Positions 34,235 through 46,730 are shown, numbered from the stretch's first letter. The stretch is DNA of 60,000 nt from Takakia lepidozioides (GCA_030704615.1 CM060734.1:33126042-33186041); one strand, 5' to 3'. Notes: a model not told the origin generated them from the letters alone. Made by a program: numbers and translations.

Positions 34235-36342
34235 CGCCATGAAACTTCTTGGCCTTAGCTATGCCAAACTTCAGGCGGATCAGCCTGAAACCCAAATCCT
34301 GGCTTTGCTAGCGAAATGGATCCCTAGATTCCGGGGACCTGAGGGAGGCATCTGGAAATTTTGGGTGTTTGACAATATTGTCATTTCCTCTCCACTGAGT
34401 GCAGTACAATGGAGGCCCTCTCTCAGATGGATCACTCGGGGTTTCAAGCTCAAACAAGTGGGCTCCGCGCTCTCGACTAACATTTGGCTGGTTTGGGGAA
34501 GATTTAGGCAGTTTTTGATCAAGTCTCCCCCTGCCTCATTCTACGAGATTCTCAGACAACATCTGTTCCTTAACACCAACAAAGCCAACAACCCTAGAAA
34601 AAAACCAGTCCAGACGATGGTCAGTCTGGGACCGTCTTGGGATCAGCCAAATCCACAATATCTGGTCCTTGAATGAAGGGCCCGGACGCTCTCCCCCAAA
34701 CCCTTGGCCCAGCAAGAATTAAAGCTGGTTACCAACGGGTTATTCAATCCTTGCCGCCACTGTGGGTCAACACTCTCCGAACAGGCCCAACATCCCTTCC
34801 TATACCGCAGTGGGCATTGGTTATTCTTCACAACAATCTTTCCATTCTCTTTGTCACTGATTCCAATTCTCATTATTCAGTTTACATCTTTAGTATAGAC
34901 CCTATCTCGTTAACCCTCTCTCTCTCTTCAACAATTCCCCTGCATATCCCTATCACCCCTCTCACCCCAGTTCGGATCTGCGGTTGGTCCATGCCGGGTA
35001 AGCCATTGGACCCGCAACCAGACCTCCTCACCCCTCTGGAGCAATGGCTTTCGAGAAATACCTTTGTCTGGATATTGGGTCGCCCGCTGGCAGAAATGGA
35101 CCTGGACCCTTTCAAATGGTCGTGGAAGTTCAAAAGATCTCCTGAGTCTTTTTTTGCTTACTCCACGAAGAAGGGCTATAGAGCCCTCTCCAACTTTCAA
35201 AGCCTAAATGCTAACTGGGAGGCTAGATCGGATCTCTATGGCTTTAGCAATGAGAACTGGTCTGCAATCTGGAGTTCTGTTTGGATCAAATCACGCATAG
35301 CCAAAATATCGGCATTCCTCTGGCAGATAGTCAATAGAGTGTTAAAAGTGGGAGAGTGGCTACAGTTCCAGGAAACTATCCTTTGCAGTTGTTGTCCAGC
35401 AAACATCCTGGAATCTTTGAAGCATTGCCTTCTCTTCTGTCATGGTCTTGCTCTAGTGAAAGTCTTTTACAGTTATTGGGACAACAAACCTCTACTGTCG
35501 CTTCATATCCTGCTTAACTATGATCAGCACTTCAAGAAAAAGGCCTTTGACTGTCTAGTTTTTGAGACTTTACGTAGCTCCACTCTCTGGCACTTGTGGA
35601 AGGCCCGTTGCAAGAAATCCTTCTCTAGAGAGACTTCCACCATCTAATCTGTTCTCTCTAGTGTTTTCTATGATCTAGGAATAGAATCAAGAAAAGCTTG
35701 GTCCAAAACTTGTGTAGATATCGTGCGAAACTCGGCGGGTGCAGTCGCCATCCATGCTAACTTTCAGGCCACTTGGGGCAAGCATGGCTTTATCTGCTTC
35801 TCCCCTAGGCAGGACACCTGTATCTGGACAGAGCAACCCCCCCAATGTTGGCGAGATCACCGAGCGACACTGCATTGTGTCCCCTGAGTTCGAAAGGGAG
35901 GTGAACTGGAAACACCTTAAGCCATCATCGACAGCTTCCAGGCTTCAGTACCGTTAGGGAACCTCTAAGTTGGCTTCCGGGCTTGCAATAACTACTCTTC
36001 AAATAGTGTCATTCTCTTAGCTGTGCTTCGGCCCACCTTTGCTTCAAGTTGCTTTTCCCATGCCCTCACATCCCTACGTAATCGTTCTAGGTGGTAACAA
36101 GGCAGAGCAACGTCTCTATTCTAGGACCACATCTTCATATCTGTAGTCACCAGTTCTTGTCCAGTTCTTGTCTTTTTGAGCGTCGAGTTCATCTCTCTGC
36201 GGAGAGGAAGGGTTCTTTATTCACTGAAATCAGTGTGTGCGCCTCATGGCGTAATCGGGGTTTTAATTTTTTTCCCCACAATAATTTACAATAAAGTTCT
36301 ATCAGGGCTACTAACCCCCTGTTCTGGGAAAAAAAAAAAAAA
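34235..36342 (+). mobile_element. 3' part of a LINE (5'-truncated) with poly(A) tail
   Basis: The coding part matches the end of LINE ORF2 (see 34250-35880). The 3' region parallels that of the first LINE: a gtgttcgcct-like cgcctcatggcgtaatcggg block, then ttttaatttttttcccc, then caataaagt. It ends in a run of about 15 A at 36328-36342. The 5' edge follows A-rich sequence at 34195-34232. A truncated 5' end with a poly(A) tail is typical of LINE insertion. Alternatively it is the 3' remainder of the LINE interrupted at 24885. Confidence 0.75.
34250..35880 (+). pseudogene. LINE ORF2 C-terminal region with zinc-binding domain, disrupted
   Basis: An open stretch at 34173-34676 (WKFWVFDNIVISSPLSAVQW) and another at 34673-35647 carry the post-RT region of ORF2. 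The second holds zf-RVT features: WIKSRIAKISAFLWQIVNRV, ESLKHCLLFCHG and CLVFETLRSSTLWHLWKARC. A TAA at 35645 interrupts it, and the same domain continues after it (FYDLGIESRKAWSKTCVDI). It is about 70 percent similar by eye to the first LINE over this region. Endonuclease and RT domains are absent. Confidence 0.75.
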
Positions 36343-36414
36343 ACAAAGACAAAATAATGTTTTGCCAACCAAGTAGTTTTGACCTTGTATGTACCAATAA
36401 AAAACACCCACCAA

Positions 36415-36645
36415 CAGTCAGTAGCTCAGTTGGTTAGTGCACTGAGTGCCACCCAGATGATTCTGGGGTCAAATCCTGCTACTTGACGGGTGTGGTATAC
36501 TCTTCTCTCCCTTCCCTGGGCAGTGTCCCATTTCTCAGCCTCCATGGCACGGTTAATGTGGAAGAGGTTATTTTCTCCTCTCACGGCCTGATTTGTGAGC
36601 TGTCGCTCCCAGGTGTTTCCCTTAAAAAAAAAAAAAAAAAAAAAA
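36415..36645 (+). mobile_element. tRNA-derived SINE
   Basis: The head is tRNA-like: A box tagctcagttgg at 36422-36433 and B box gggtcaaatcc at 36466-36476, in the spacing used by RNA polymerase III. GTCA at 36417 can pair with TGAC at the end of the tRNA-like part, as in an acceptor stem. A non-tRNA body of about 135 bp follows, and the element ends in 22 A residues (36624-36645). It is too divergent in the anticodon arm to be a working tRNA. No clear target-site duplication was seen. It would rely on LINE proteins for movement. Confidence 0.75.
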
Positions 36646-37252
36646 CCCAGACTTCGCCCACGAAGTCCAAGAGTTATACCAGAATTTAAAAAGTGGATAG
36701 GTGTACTCACATGAGCAGACTTTTGGAAAGTTTCGTAATTTGTCTGCGTGTGCACAATTTAGCATCTTTAAAACATATTCAACAAACATTCGTTTATGCT
36801 TGCCAGTGTGAGCCTGCCCACATGCCACCCAACCTCGTTGTAAGGGACCTTACTGTTGTGAGATGAATGTCTAAAACAAGTGTTAACTGCATGTATGGGT
36901 AGTGAACAGGGTTGGTGTGAATGCCACTTCGGACTCCAATAAGATGATTGCCAGGGGACCAACTTGTCATCCAAGTTGTCCGAAGGGGCCAAGATGGAGG
37001 AGCCATAATTTTCTCCTTTGGACAGTATAGCCTGTTCTGGGTGGCTAGAGCATGGCAATATGTGAGTACTCCTGCACTGCTGCCCTTGGCTGCACCCATC
37101 CAGTCACCCTGTTTTGAAGAAGAGTAAATCAGGCAGGGAGAAAATGACAAAGAAAGGGAAGAGAGTTTTGCATCCAGTGATTTACAGAGCACTACACAGC
37201 CATCGAGGGGCCCATGGGTTCTGTGACACACTGCCAAAGACCTCCAAATGCC
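36646..37252. other. Spacer between SINE and PPR gene, no gene recognised
   Basis: Short open frames on both strands have no recognisable domain. The right part is the 3' flank of the leftward PPR gene. Confidence 0.45.
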
Positions 37253-37477
37253 TTAAAAGTTATTTGATTTTGCTTGGAACTGATTGGCATCCCTTGCAAC
37301 AATTTCACGCCCAACAATCTTGGAGATGAACTTGGCGGCAGTGTGGCAGTCACCACATACCCGAAGGTTGTTCATTATGCGGATAGTTGTCCCTGGGGGT
37401 GTGCTTATGAGCCCAAAAGCAATGGCAAGCTTTTCACTATGGTAGCAGAGAGCCTGTTCCTTTGTTTCTAAATCCAA
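37253..37477 (-). pseudogene. DYW-domain remnant of the PPR gene, out of frame
   Basis: The frame encodes [20 protein letters not shown], then [20 protein letters not shown]. These hold the HxE and CxxC(H) zinc-binding residues of the DYW cytidine deaminase. It overlaps the end of the PPR frame in a different frame. About 50 residues that normally link the E+ segment (GCSWIE type) to this part are missing, and the terminal DYW tripeptide is replaced by [11 protein letters not shown]. An internal deletion is the simplest explanation. Confidence 0.8.
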
Positions 37478-39702
37478 ATCCCTCCTTTTTCACACCTGTC
37501 CTCCATTGCTTTTCTCACCTGTGCTACATCATCCCACCTGCCAGCCATAGAATATACGTTGGAAAGCACCAGATATGCTGCAACATTGTGCGGTTCCAAC
37601 TTGAGGAGACATTCTGTGGCACGCTCTGCTAGCTTCACATTGCCATGAATTGTGCAAGCACCAAGCAAGGCGCCCCACACTAGAACTTGTGGTTCAACTT
37701 GCATGTTGTTGATAAAATCCTCCGCATCTTCCAAGCGCCCTGCACGTCCAAGAAGGTCAACCATGCAGCTATAATGCTTGTCAGTTACCGTGATGCCATG
37801 ATCTTGAGTCATAGAAAGGAAGTAATGATGGCCTTCATCTACTAGGCCCACATGGCTGCATGCAGAGAGAACACCAATGAAGGTAACCCCGTTTGGCATC
37901 ACCCTTTCCTGTTGCATCTGTTCAAAAAGTTGGAGGGCCTCCTTGCCATCCCCATGCTGAGCATATCCAGTGATCATCGCCGTCCATGAGACCACATCTC
38001 TTTTGAGGATTTTGTTAAACACTTGCCGTGAATTGTACACACTCCCGCATTTGGCATACATGTCAACTAGAGCAGTCCCAACACAGGCATCTGACTCACA
38101 ACCCGATTTGATGATATGCCCGTGGACTGACATGCCCTTTTCCAGGGCTGCTAGGTTGGCACATGAATTGAGGATGCTCATGAAAGTGACCTTGTTTGGC
38201 TTCACACCTTGATGGTGCATCTGCTTGTAGAGGTCAAATGCCTCTTCATCCTGCCCGTGTTGAGCAGATCCTGCAATCATGGCATTCCAAGAGACCACAT
38301 CTCGATGATGCATTTTGTCAAATACCAGGCGCGCTTCGCCAATACTTCCGCAATTGTAATACATGCTGACAAGGGCGTTCCCCACTTGAAGATCTGACTC
38401 CAACCGAGCTTTGATGACATACACATGGAGCCACTTGGCCTGTTCCAGAGCTGCTGGATTGGCACATGCGTTGAGGAGGCTGATGAAAGTGATCCTGTCT
38501 GCCTTTATACCTTCTCGTTGCATTTGCCGAAAGTGGTCACAAGCCGCCTCACAATAACCATGCTGAGCAAGTCCTGCAATTATCGCATTCCAGGAGACCA
38601 CATTTCGTTTAAGCATTTTGTCAAACACACGGCGGGCGTCCACCACACTCCCGCACTTGAAATACATGCTGACAAGAGAAGTCCCTACATACACATCTGA
38701 CTCAAATCCAGCTTTGATTACGCCTACATGGAGCTGCTTGCCCTGTTCCAAAGCTGCTGGGCTGGTACAAGCGTTGAGTATGCTAACGAAGGTGACCTTA
38801 TCTGCCTTCATGCCTTTGCTTTGCATCTGCCAAAACAATTTGAAAGCCTCCCCACCCTGACCATGCTGAGCAGATCCTGCAATCATCGCAGTCCATGACA
38901 CCACATTTCGCTCAGGCATTTTGTCGAACACTCGGCTCGCCTCAACCAAACTTCCACATTTGCAATACATGCTGACAAGTGCAGTGCCCACAAAGACATC
39001 CGACTCAAATCCAGCTTTAATGATACTCCCATGAAGCCGCTTGCCCTGTTCCAGAGCTGCTGGGCTGACGCAAGCCTTCAGGATGCTGACGAAAGTGACC
39101 TTGTCAGGCTTCACACCTGCTCGTTGCATTTGCCAAAAGAGGTCAAACGCTTCTGCGTTACGGCCTTCCTGAGCCAGCCCTGCAATCATAGCAGTCCACG
39201 AGATCACATTCCGTTCGGGCATTTTGTCAAACACTTGGAGCGCATCGTCAAGACTCCCGCACTTGCAGTACATGCTTACAAGGATATTTCCTAGGAGAAT
39301 GTCTGGCTCGAATCCACTTTTGATGATGTGGGCATGAATTCCTTTGACATCTGCCAGAGCCTTCGTCCTAGCACACCCCTGCAAAAGAGAAATACATGTG
39401 TCGGAGTATGCCTGAAAGCCTCGTTTCTGCATCAGATCCAGTGTCACCACCTCCGTCAATTCTTCTTCCTTGCAAACAGTGCTCAAATCCCTGCTACTTC
39501 CCCAAGGGTGATTGATGCTTTCCTCCCACACGTGTCTTTGCCTTTGTGGTATATAGAAAACAGCAGTGATAGTGGCCTTGCTCCCATTCTTGATGCCGGA
39601 CAAACAACTGGGACGCCGTAAACAAACTCCGAGTTGTAGACAAACAACTAGGATGCCGCTGGTAAGTCGGTATGTATAATATGTCATGAATGTAGTGGCC
39701 AA
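37468..39702 (-). CDS. PLS-class (E-type) pentatricopeptide repeat protein, 744 aa
   Basis: One uninterrupted frame. The N-terminal ~90 residues are rich in Thr/Ser/Arg with few acidic residues, which fits an organelle transit peptide. Then come about five PLS triplets of ~101 residues ([59 protein letters not shown]), followed by E motifs ([40 protein letters not shown]). The protein should bind organellar RNA, probably as part of C-to-U editing. It stops at GGIWI, the start of E+, and the DYW remnant follows in another frame. It could work as an E-type protein with a DYW supplied in trans, or be a recently damaged DYW gene. No introns are needed, as is common in PPR genes. Confidence 0.85.
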   Translation of the reverse strand: MATTFMTYYTYRLTSGILVVCLQLGVCLRRPSCLSGIKNGSKATITAVFYIPQRQRHVWEESINHPWGSSRDLSTVCKEEELTEVVTLDLMQKRGFQAYSDTCISLLQGCARTKALADVKGIHAHIIKSGFEPDILLGNILVSMYCKCGSLDDALQVFDKMPERNVISWTAMIAGLAQEGRNAEAFDLFWQMQRAGVKPDKVTFVSILKACVSPAALEQGKRLHGSIIKAGFESDVFVGTALVSMYCKCGSLVEASRVFDKMPERNVVSWTAMIAGSAQHGQGGEAFKLFWQMQSKGMKADKVTFVSILNACTSPAALEQGKQLHVGVIKAGFESDVYVGTSLVSMYFKCGSVVDARRVFDKMLKRNVVSWNAIIAGLAQHGYCEAACDHFRQMQREGIKADRITFISLLNACANPAALEQAKWLHVYVIKARLESDLQVGNALVSMYYNCGSIGEARLVFDKMHHRDVVSWNAMIAGSAQHGQDEEAFDLYKQMHHQGVKPNKVTFMSILNSCANLAALEKGMSVHGHIIKSGCESDACVGTALVDMYAKCGSVYNSRQVFNKILKRDVVSWTAMITGYAQHGDGKEALQLFEQMQQERVMPNGVTFIGVLSACSHVGLVDEGHHYFLSMTQDHGITVTDKHYSCMVDLLGRAGRLEDAEDFINNMQVEPQVLVWGALLGACTIHGNVKLAERATECLLKLEPHNVAAYLVLSNVYSMAGRWDDVAQVRKAMEDRCEKGGIWI

Positions 39703-42541
39703 CCTTGATAGATACTCCAGGAGCTGTAGGGCAGTGAGCTAGAGGGCACTGATCACCATGGCTTCCCCACCAATCGAGTACCCCTCTATCGGCCCTGCCA
39801 AGAAAAAACCAGATGGAAATTCCCATGAAGGCTGTCCCTGCATCCAGAGCAGCCGTAGTTGGAGCTTCCACCAAGATTTTCGGTAGCGGACAATAAAGCA
39901 ATTGAAAATTGTTTCCACTGTACGCTTCATGATGGTTTTGATAGCTGACCCAGGAGATATGAATTGGGTCCCATGTTGCTGTACCGAATCCAAGTTGCAT
40001 GAGGAAGGAATTCGTCGCGAACCAAACAGGGAGTGGTGCAAGAATCCCACCCGACTTGAAGATGAACCAGTTCAGCTTGCTGCATATGCTACGTGAAAAT
40101 AGGTCAAAATTAGGTCAAAATAAGCTGCCTTAGGGAGGTGGGACGGTAGTATGTGTGATATACCTATGCTGTGCATTTTAAGATGAGGGATGAGGGCTTC
40201 GATGAGGGATAATTCAAAATCTGAAGAGCTCCGCCAAAGTTCTACAGAGACAAAAGTATCTGGGCAGATCTCGCAGATGCAGGATACGAAAGAAAAAGAG
40301 GCGAAGTTTGTTTCCACATTCTGCATAATGCAACCCGAATTGCTTGTAGCCATGTCGCTTTTTGTCTCTAGACCATTTCCCCCTCCAATCTGCAGCTTTT
40401 GTTAGCCAACACGGGACCGCTCGTGAGGGCTGTAGAAGATTCTTGGAGAGGTAGAATGCGGGTAGGCGACGTGGCTGCTGTTGTACGCGTGAAGCCATGC
40501 TGCTTATTTGAAGCTCCTGCCAAACTATCTGTCATTCCTTCCTGCTGCGATGTTGAACCAAAACCTACGATTGCTGTTAGCCAATGTAGCACTTGAAGTG
40601 TGATCACACAAAAAGGTTCGAATCTTCAACGCAAATCTAGAATTTCAGTTGAATATAAGACTCGGCTTATAAGGAGTTGAGGAAAGGGGGGAAGGGAACG
40701 CAGTTCAACGTCCAAGCGAAGAATATCAAAATGTGGACATCGACAAATTTTTGAGAACGTCATAGAAGTGCTTGCACCCGAAAATTGAAGTTCTCTGCTT
40801 ATGTCCAGATGCTTCAAGCTTACAGATATGAGGTGAAACTGGTGAAACTGGTGAAACTGGTTCTTCTTCGAGTGAAACTGGTGAGTCGGTCAAAACTCAC
40901 AGTATTGCACAAATGTATACAACATAATTTGCCAGGAACAAGTGGGTGCCAAATCTTGTTTCAATTGAAGCTTCATATGCCTACATATTCAACTGCACAT
41001 CATTTTCTTGTTTCTTTGCAAAAGTAATTTGCAGTGGAAAGGAACACCACTAAATTACTACTGATCATCCAATTAACCAAAGCGACAAATGAGGGGGCCC
41101 GGGTCTCCACCAAGCCCTTGATGAGACCTAGTTCTAAGCCACCAAATATTGGGCTGAATAGCCACTGAGCATGTGCTTGGACTACAAAAATGGTAGAACT
41201 CTGCTTCCAAGTGCCCAAGGTCCGATTAGAAAAGAGATAATATATATATGATTTAAATTGGAGGCGACGTAATCCTTCCAAGAAAGTCCTTGAAGGATGT
41301 ATCGCTGGCAGGAAAAATCTTGGAGGCTATAAAGACCATTTCACAAGCTCGATGTTCCACAAGAAGGATTATTTGTTCACATAAACACAAAATGCCTACT
41401 ATAACTTGAATTGTAGGTTAAGTTAAACAGGGTGTTGATCAGCAGGGGACCTCTTGCAGCTAATTCTTCCCTCGTATAAGCGTTTTGAACAGACTGATCG
41501 AGGAGATCTGCATGCTTCTTGGGAATCATTTTCAAGGCCATCATGTCTGCAAGAAACTCCGGCTTTGATCTAGGGTTGCAGACGAGCTGAGTGTACGAAG
41601 ATTATATGTTGATATCCACTGTTGAATCCTCTGAATTATATACTTTCTTCGAACAATTTCTTCCATTGGCTAACCCCCTGGCAAATGTATGGAGCTTCTT
41701 CTCAAATTTCTGTAGAGCCGGCTCCATGTCAACATGCCAAAACTCCGAGGGTAGCCTCCTCTGCCATCAATACCTTACCATTATCACTCCTTACATAATG
41801 TCTTTGGGGATTTTGAACTGTGACAGGTTTGGGATAAAGATATAAACAGAGCACTGCCATGAAACAGACCAAGAATAGATGGAGTACTATCCAAGCATAG
41901 AAAAGATGTGGTTACCTGAGATAGAAAAAGATGGGATAACAGTAGAATTGTGACAAGAAAAGATGTGCAAGGGACCATAAGTGGACGTGCTGGAATAGTA
42001 TATAAACCTCTCTCGGAGAGGTTTAGAAAGGTGTGAAGAGATCTGGTTGCATAGCAGGAAGAGGGCGTCAGTCAGTACATCTTGAGATAGATTGATAGAG
42101 AGACGATGACTAATAGACAAAATGATGCATGGTGAGGTGGTTGGGCGGACTAGACACTTTCCAGTACTATGCATAGTGCAGATTTGATATAGCGTAGGAC
42201 ATGACAAGACATGACAAGAACTGATAGAGAGATAGAAGATGATTGCAATATTTGGTATCAGCACACTAACAGTTCAAATCTGTGGATCGTGTGGTTTATG
42301 AGTCACCTCACGTATGGGTCTTGTGGTTCTTAGAGAACAGAGACTGGTTTGTTGTGAAGTCAACGTTGATGGAAGGAGCGAACCAGTCACAGCTGGCTCG
42401 TGAGTTTGCACTAGCAATGAATCTTAAAGTGGAGCTAAATAAAAACTCTCCCACGATCAAGTGGTAATAAAAGCTTTCTTACTTGTTCAAACTCTTCATA
42501 AAGTAGTAGAAGGTGGAATTCGAGAGGGATTGGCTGCTGCA
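39703..42541. other. Intergenic stretch, no gene recognised
   Basis: Open frames are short and unrecognised. Small features: four ggtgaaact-type 9-bp repeats at about 40833-40883, and a TGGTATCAG at about 42252 that resembles the initiator-tRNA primer site of LTR elements. The first few hundred bases are upstream of the leftward PPR gene and may hold its promoter. Confidence 0.45.
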
Positions 42542-42878
42542 TGTTGAATCTTTAGTGCAACCAGCTAGTTATTGTTTACTTTGTTAAATCACCAAGTGCA
42601 ATGTTTACTTGTCAGTCCTCAGTAGTCAACTAGTTTCCTGTAGCATTAGTTAAGCCTACTAGCTAGACGTTATTCCACCACACAGATGGTAGCTAGATGA
42701 GCAGCGGTGCACCGCCACCGCCACCGTCAACAGTTACTTTACCGTCATCTCTATTTAGTAGTTAGTTGGTAGCTGATTAATTCTTTCCTTAGTTGTAGGT
42801 GATCATGTGATTAGTTAAATAATGCCCGCTGCTGTCGTTCTGTATTCTCTCGTCTTACGATCCTCGAGCTCTTGCAGT
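42542..42878 (+). repeat. Copia 5' LTR (interrupted at its end)
   Basis: This piece aligns with the 3' LTR from 59762 over the visible 239 bp, apart from small indels around 42692-42780 in the GCACCGCCACC and gtagttagttgg stretches. It begins TGTTG. A CA at 42875-42876 just before the gypsy LTR could be its natural end. Confidence 0.85.
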
Positions 42879-43494
42879 TGTCAAGGACAAGAACATGACT
42901 GAACACAAACAAGAGATCAGACTAGAGGTACTAGACTAGACAAGAAGTCAAGGTCGGCGTGGCCGTATGCACGATGAGTAAATAAGAATCAAGACGATCT
43001 TTATAACAATGAACAAGAGTACAAAATATTGGAACATGACTTGAATACTGGAATGCTGGAAACTGGACTGGAGTACCAGGTACTGGAAACTGGGTTAGAG
43101 TACTGGGAACTGGATTGGAGTCCTAAGGACTGGAAACAATAGTAGCTTGAACTAGTGTTGGTGAGACTGAAGAGTGTTCAGTCTCGCCTCCTATATATAC
43201 TGGTTACTAAGAAGTTTCCCTAAGAAGTTTCTTCTATGGAGGTTTCTTGATGGAGAATCTTCCTTAAGCAAATGAGGTATCTTGATGGAGAAGTTTCTTC
43301 CAAATGAAGCTTCCTGAGCGGTTTCCCAAGTTACTCTTGGTAATTTGGTAAACTCCCGATAACTTGGTAAGTAATGGTAAATCATGGTAGATCATGGTAA
43401 ATCACAGTAAATCATGATAATTTCCGATAACATAGTAACTTGGTAACTTCTGATATTTATTCTTGGTAAGTTTTTCTGGGCTATGTCCGTGACA
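42879..43494 (-). repeat. Gypsy LTR, copy 1 (616 bp, 3' LTR)
   Basis: In the element's orientation it runs TGTCACGGACATAGCCCAG to ...CTTGTCCTTGACA (TG...CA ends). A purine-rich tract (GAGGAGGGAGTGA) sits immediately upstream, at + positions just above 43494. It contains a TATA-like TATATATAG and tandem CTGGAACT-type repeats. Confidence 0.85.
43160..43202 (-). promoter_or_regulatory. Gypsy LTR TATA box with adjacent inverted repeat (copy 1)
   Basis: Minus-strand TATATATAG (around 43191-43201) is followed by GGCGAGACTG, a 9-nt spacer, then CAGTCTCACC (43160-43188). The stem has one mismatch here, while the other two LTRs are perfect. Confidence 0.6.
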
Positions 43495-43719
43495 TCACTC
43501 CCTCCTCTAGCGCCGAGTTCCTTGAGGAGCGGTAAAATCTTGGACTTGCTTAGAGTTGGAGAACCTCCCTCTTTAGTGTGTATCGGATACACTGAATGTG
43601 GAGTCTTCACCTTGAAGCTAACTTGGTTGGCATTATCGTTGTGACGTGTAGCTCGGGGCTTAGCTGGATATGTTGATGAAACTTTTGGACTTTGTCAGAT
43701 GCATTGGCAAGGTTGGATG

Positions 43720-46700
43720 AAGGTTCCCACGTTCGTTCGCTGATGTCGTAGCCTTTTCAATGTACGAAATACTCAAGACGTTTATACTTGATGCGAGAGT
43801 CTAGGACTTCGTCGACTTCATACTCGATTTCTTGAGTAACTTTGATTGGTGGAGGTGGTACATAAACTCTCCCTGGAATATTTGATAGATGATATAACTC
43901 CAATAATGAAACATGAAAGACTGGATGGATGCGCATACTTCGTGGGAGTTCAAGCCGAAAACTGATCGGATTTATTTGTCGAATAATTTTGAATGGTCCC
44001 AGGCGTTGATAATCCAATCTTTGATGGTCGCGAGGTTTGTATGTCCCGTCGAAGAAGCCACACACGATCACCGACCTTGAACTGGGGTTGGAGTTGACGA
44101 TGTTGATCTGCATACTCCTTGTATTATTTTTGAGCTTCTGCGAGGTGAAATGTAAGCTCATTGTGAATCGTAGCAAGATGAGTAACAAGGTTTTTTGCAT
44201 CAGGACTTCCAACAGTCTTCATATGGAAAGGGTTTGCTCGAGAATGATGACCATAATTGGAGAAAAATGAAGTTTGTTTGGTCGAAGAATGTATAATGTT
44301 GTTGTAGGCAAACTCAGCCAATGACAGAAAGTCCGTCCAATTATCTTGGTGATAATTTATCGTACAGCGAAGATACTGCTCCAAAATCTGGTTTACGCGT
44401 TCGGTTTGACCATCAGTCTGTGGATGATTAGCTGTAGAGAGATTGATCTTAGTATCCAATATGTGAAATAATCCCCTCCAGAAATTTGATATGAACTGTA
44501 GTCTTCGATCAGATACGATGTCCTTCGGGAGTCCATGAATGCGGTAGATATTATTGAGGAAGAATCTTGCAGTTTCCTCGCCGGTAACCGTTTTATTACA
44601 TGGAATGAAATGTGCAATATTCGTAAAACGATCTACAATAACAAAGATTGAATCAGTGGTCTTGGAAATTGGAAGGTCCGTAATAAAGTCCATAGACACG
44701 GACGATCATGGGCCCTTGGGAATGGGTAACGGTTGAAGAGGCCGTAAGATCGATGTCGTGGTCCCTTCGCTCTAGCACACGTGTCGCAAGATTTTATAAA
44801 TTCTTTCACGAGTTTCAACATCTTCGGCCACCAATAGTCCATGGATATCAATTTCATTGTTTTTTTTAAGCCGAAATGTTCTGCAGCCGGAAGATCATGA
44901 CATGTTTGAAGAATTCGTAGTCGTGTAGGCCTTGGAGGTACATAAATAAGTCCCTTGAAATAAAGTAAGTCATCTTTGAATTCGAAGTCGTTTGTAACAT
45001 GTGGGTTGTCTCGAGGTCGATTTAGTTGACTTCGTACTGTCGTAGCAAATTGGTCGCTCTTCAGTGCTTCCTGAATCACCTTTATGATATCTGCATCGTC
45101 ATAGGTGGATATAGATAGCATATTCAATTGGAGATTTGCTGGTTTTAAGATGATGGATTTCTGTTGGTCCAAAGCTGTATCCTCTTCTTTTGGCGCAAGA
45201 TACGATCGTCGAGAAAGAGCATCTAGTTTTCCTTGAAGATGTCCGGGACGGTAGGTAATAACAAAATCAAACCTTGCTAGTGACATACTCCATCTCGCTT
45301 GACGTCGATTCAAAACAAGAGCACTTATAAAATACTCGAGGTTTTTGTGATCGGTATAGACAGTGACCTGATGTTTACCTCCCTCCAATAGATGACGTCA
45401 CTCATCAAAAGCATCGATAATTGCTAGAAGTTCTTTGTCATGGATTTCATAATTGATCTCCGTAGCGGAAAATTTGTGAGAACGAAAACCAGTAGGGTGA
45501 AGTTAGCCATCTGTACCGTATTGAGAAAGTACCGCGCCAAGTGCAAAATCCGATGCATCTGCTTCCAAAAAGAATGGTTTAGATGGGTCTACATGTACCA
45601 GTATTGGAGCCGTTGTAAATGTCTGCTTCAGCCTTTCAAATGCTTGGTCAGCCTTCTCGTCCCATACAAATTGTGAGTCGTGTCAATGGTGCAGCAATTT
45701 TGGAGTAGTCATTGATGAAGATTCTGTAGAAATTTGCGAATCCCTGAAATCATTGTACATCTCGGACCGAAGTTGGTTTAATCCACTCGATGACGGTTTG
45801 TATTTTCTTCTAATCCATAAAGACGCATTTGTCGGAAATAATGTAGCCCAGAAATTCGACCTCAGATTAATGGAAAAGACATTTTTCCAACTTGGCATAT
45901 AGTCCTCTTTCTCTTAATTTATCAAAGACAAGGCATACATGGCGGCCATGTTAAACTTCATTCTGTGAAAATATCAAATGTCGTCCAAATAGGTGACTAC
46001 AAAGTCATCTAAAAATTCTCGAAAGATGTCATTCATCATATCTTGGAAAATTGCTAGAGCATTTGTAAGACCGAAAGACATAACACTGTATTCAAAATGT
46101 CTATACCTTGTTCGAAAAGATGTCTTCCATTCGTCTATTTCTTTTATCCGTACAAAGTTATAAGCTCATCTCAAGTCAATTTTGGTGAAAATCTTCGCTC
46201 GTTCCAGTTGGTCGAGAAGCCCAGAAATTAGCGGCAACGGATAACGATTCTTAATTTTGACTTTGTTGAGACCGCGATAATCTACACACATGCGTAATGA
46301 TCCGTTTTTTTTTTTTTTCCACAAACAAGAATGTCAGATTAATTTCTTCGCCAAATTTTCATCAATGTATTCACGTAACGCAGCCAACTTCGTCTGGGAT
46401 AAGTTATAGATTGGGCCGAATGGTGGTTGGGCTCTTTCTTGTAACTCAATTGCACAATCATAAAGTCGATGTTCTGGCAATATGTCTACATTTTGCTTTT
46501 CGAAGACATCATTGAAATCTTGATATTGAGTGGGTAATGTCGAAGAACATTTGTCTGTTGTGGTCTTGATCGAAGTCGCATAAAGTGCAAATGCCGCATC
46601 ATTTTTGGTAGCTCTCATGAAAGCTCTAGCTCCAAGGAACATGGGTTGAATATCTTTGATATTTCTACATTTTTGTCTTGTAGAAATTTTTCGCAATCGC

Positions 46701-46730
46701 CAGTCGATGATGTCAGGATTGTGAAGTACA
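43720..46730 (-). pseudogene. Gypsy pol (RT, RNase H, integrase, chromodomain), copy 1, disrupted
   Basis: Pieces in order on the minus strand: pre-RT linker with [20 protein letters not shown] (46334-46738); damaged RT (45900-46300); RNase H region; integrase with the HHCC finger ([22 protein letters not shown]) and DDE core ([35 protein letters not shown]). The C-terminal chromodomain (EIEYEVDEVLDSRIKYKRLE) has its conserved Trp codon changed to TGA in FVH*KGYD. Several frameshifts make it non-coding. Confidence 0.85.

Larger units (their letters stand above)
42879..46730 (-). mobile_element. Ty3/gypsy chromovirus-type element, copy 1 (3' half: pol and 3' LTR)
   Basis: Pol sequence from just before RT to the chromodomain, then the 3' LTR. 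Gag and protease are missing. Its 5' edge abuts copy 2 head-to-head at about 46730. Compared with copy 2 it lacks the ~450-bp insert between the end of pol and the LTR. Confidence 0.85.

Noticed and set aside
36415-36487. A functional tRNA gene
   Set aside because: A and B boxes are good, but the anticodon arm does not fold well, the T-stem is imperfect, and the unit continues into a SINE body with a poly(A) tail.
42282-42467. Small gene of 61 codons
   Set aside because: No recognised domain, no supporting context, and it lies next to an LTR element; listed only as part of the possible element edge.
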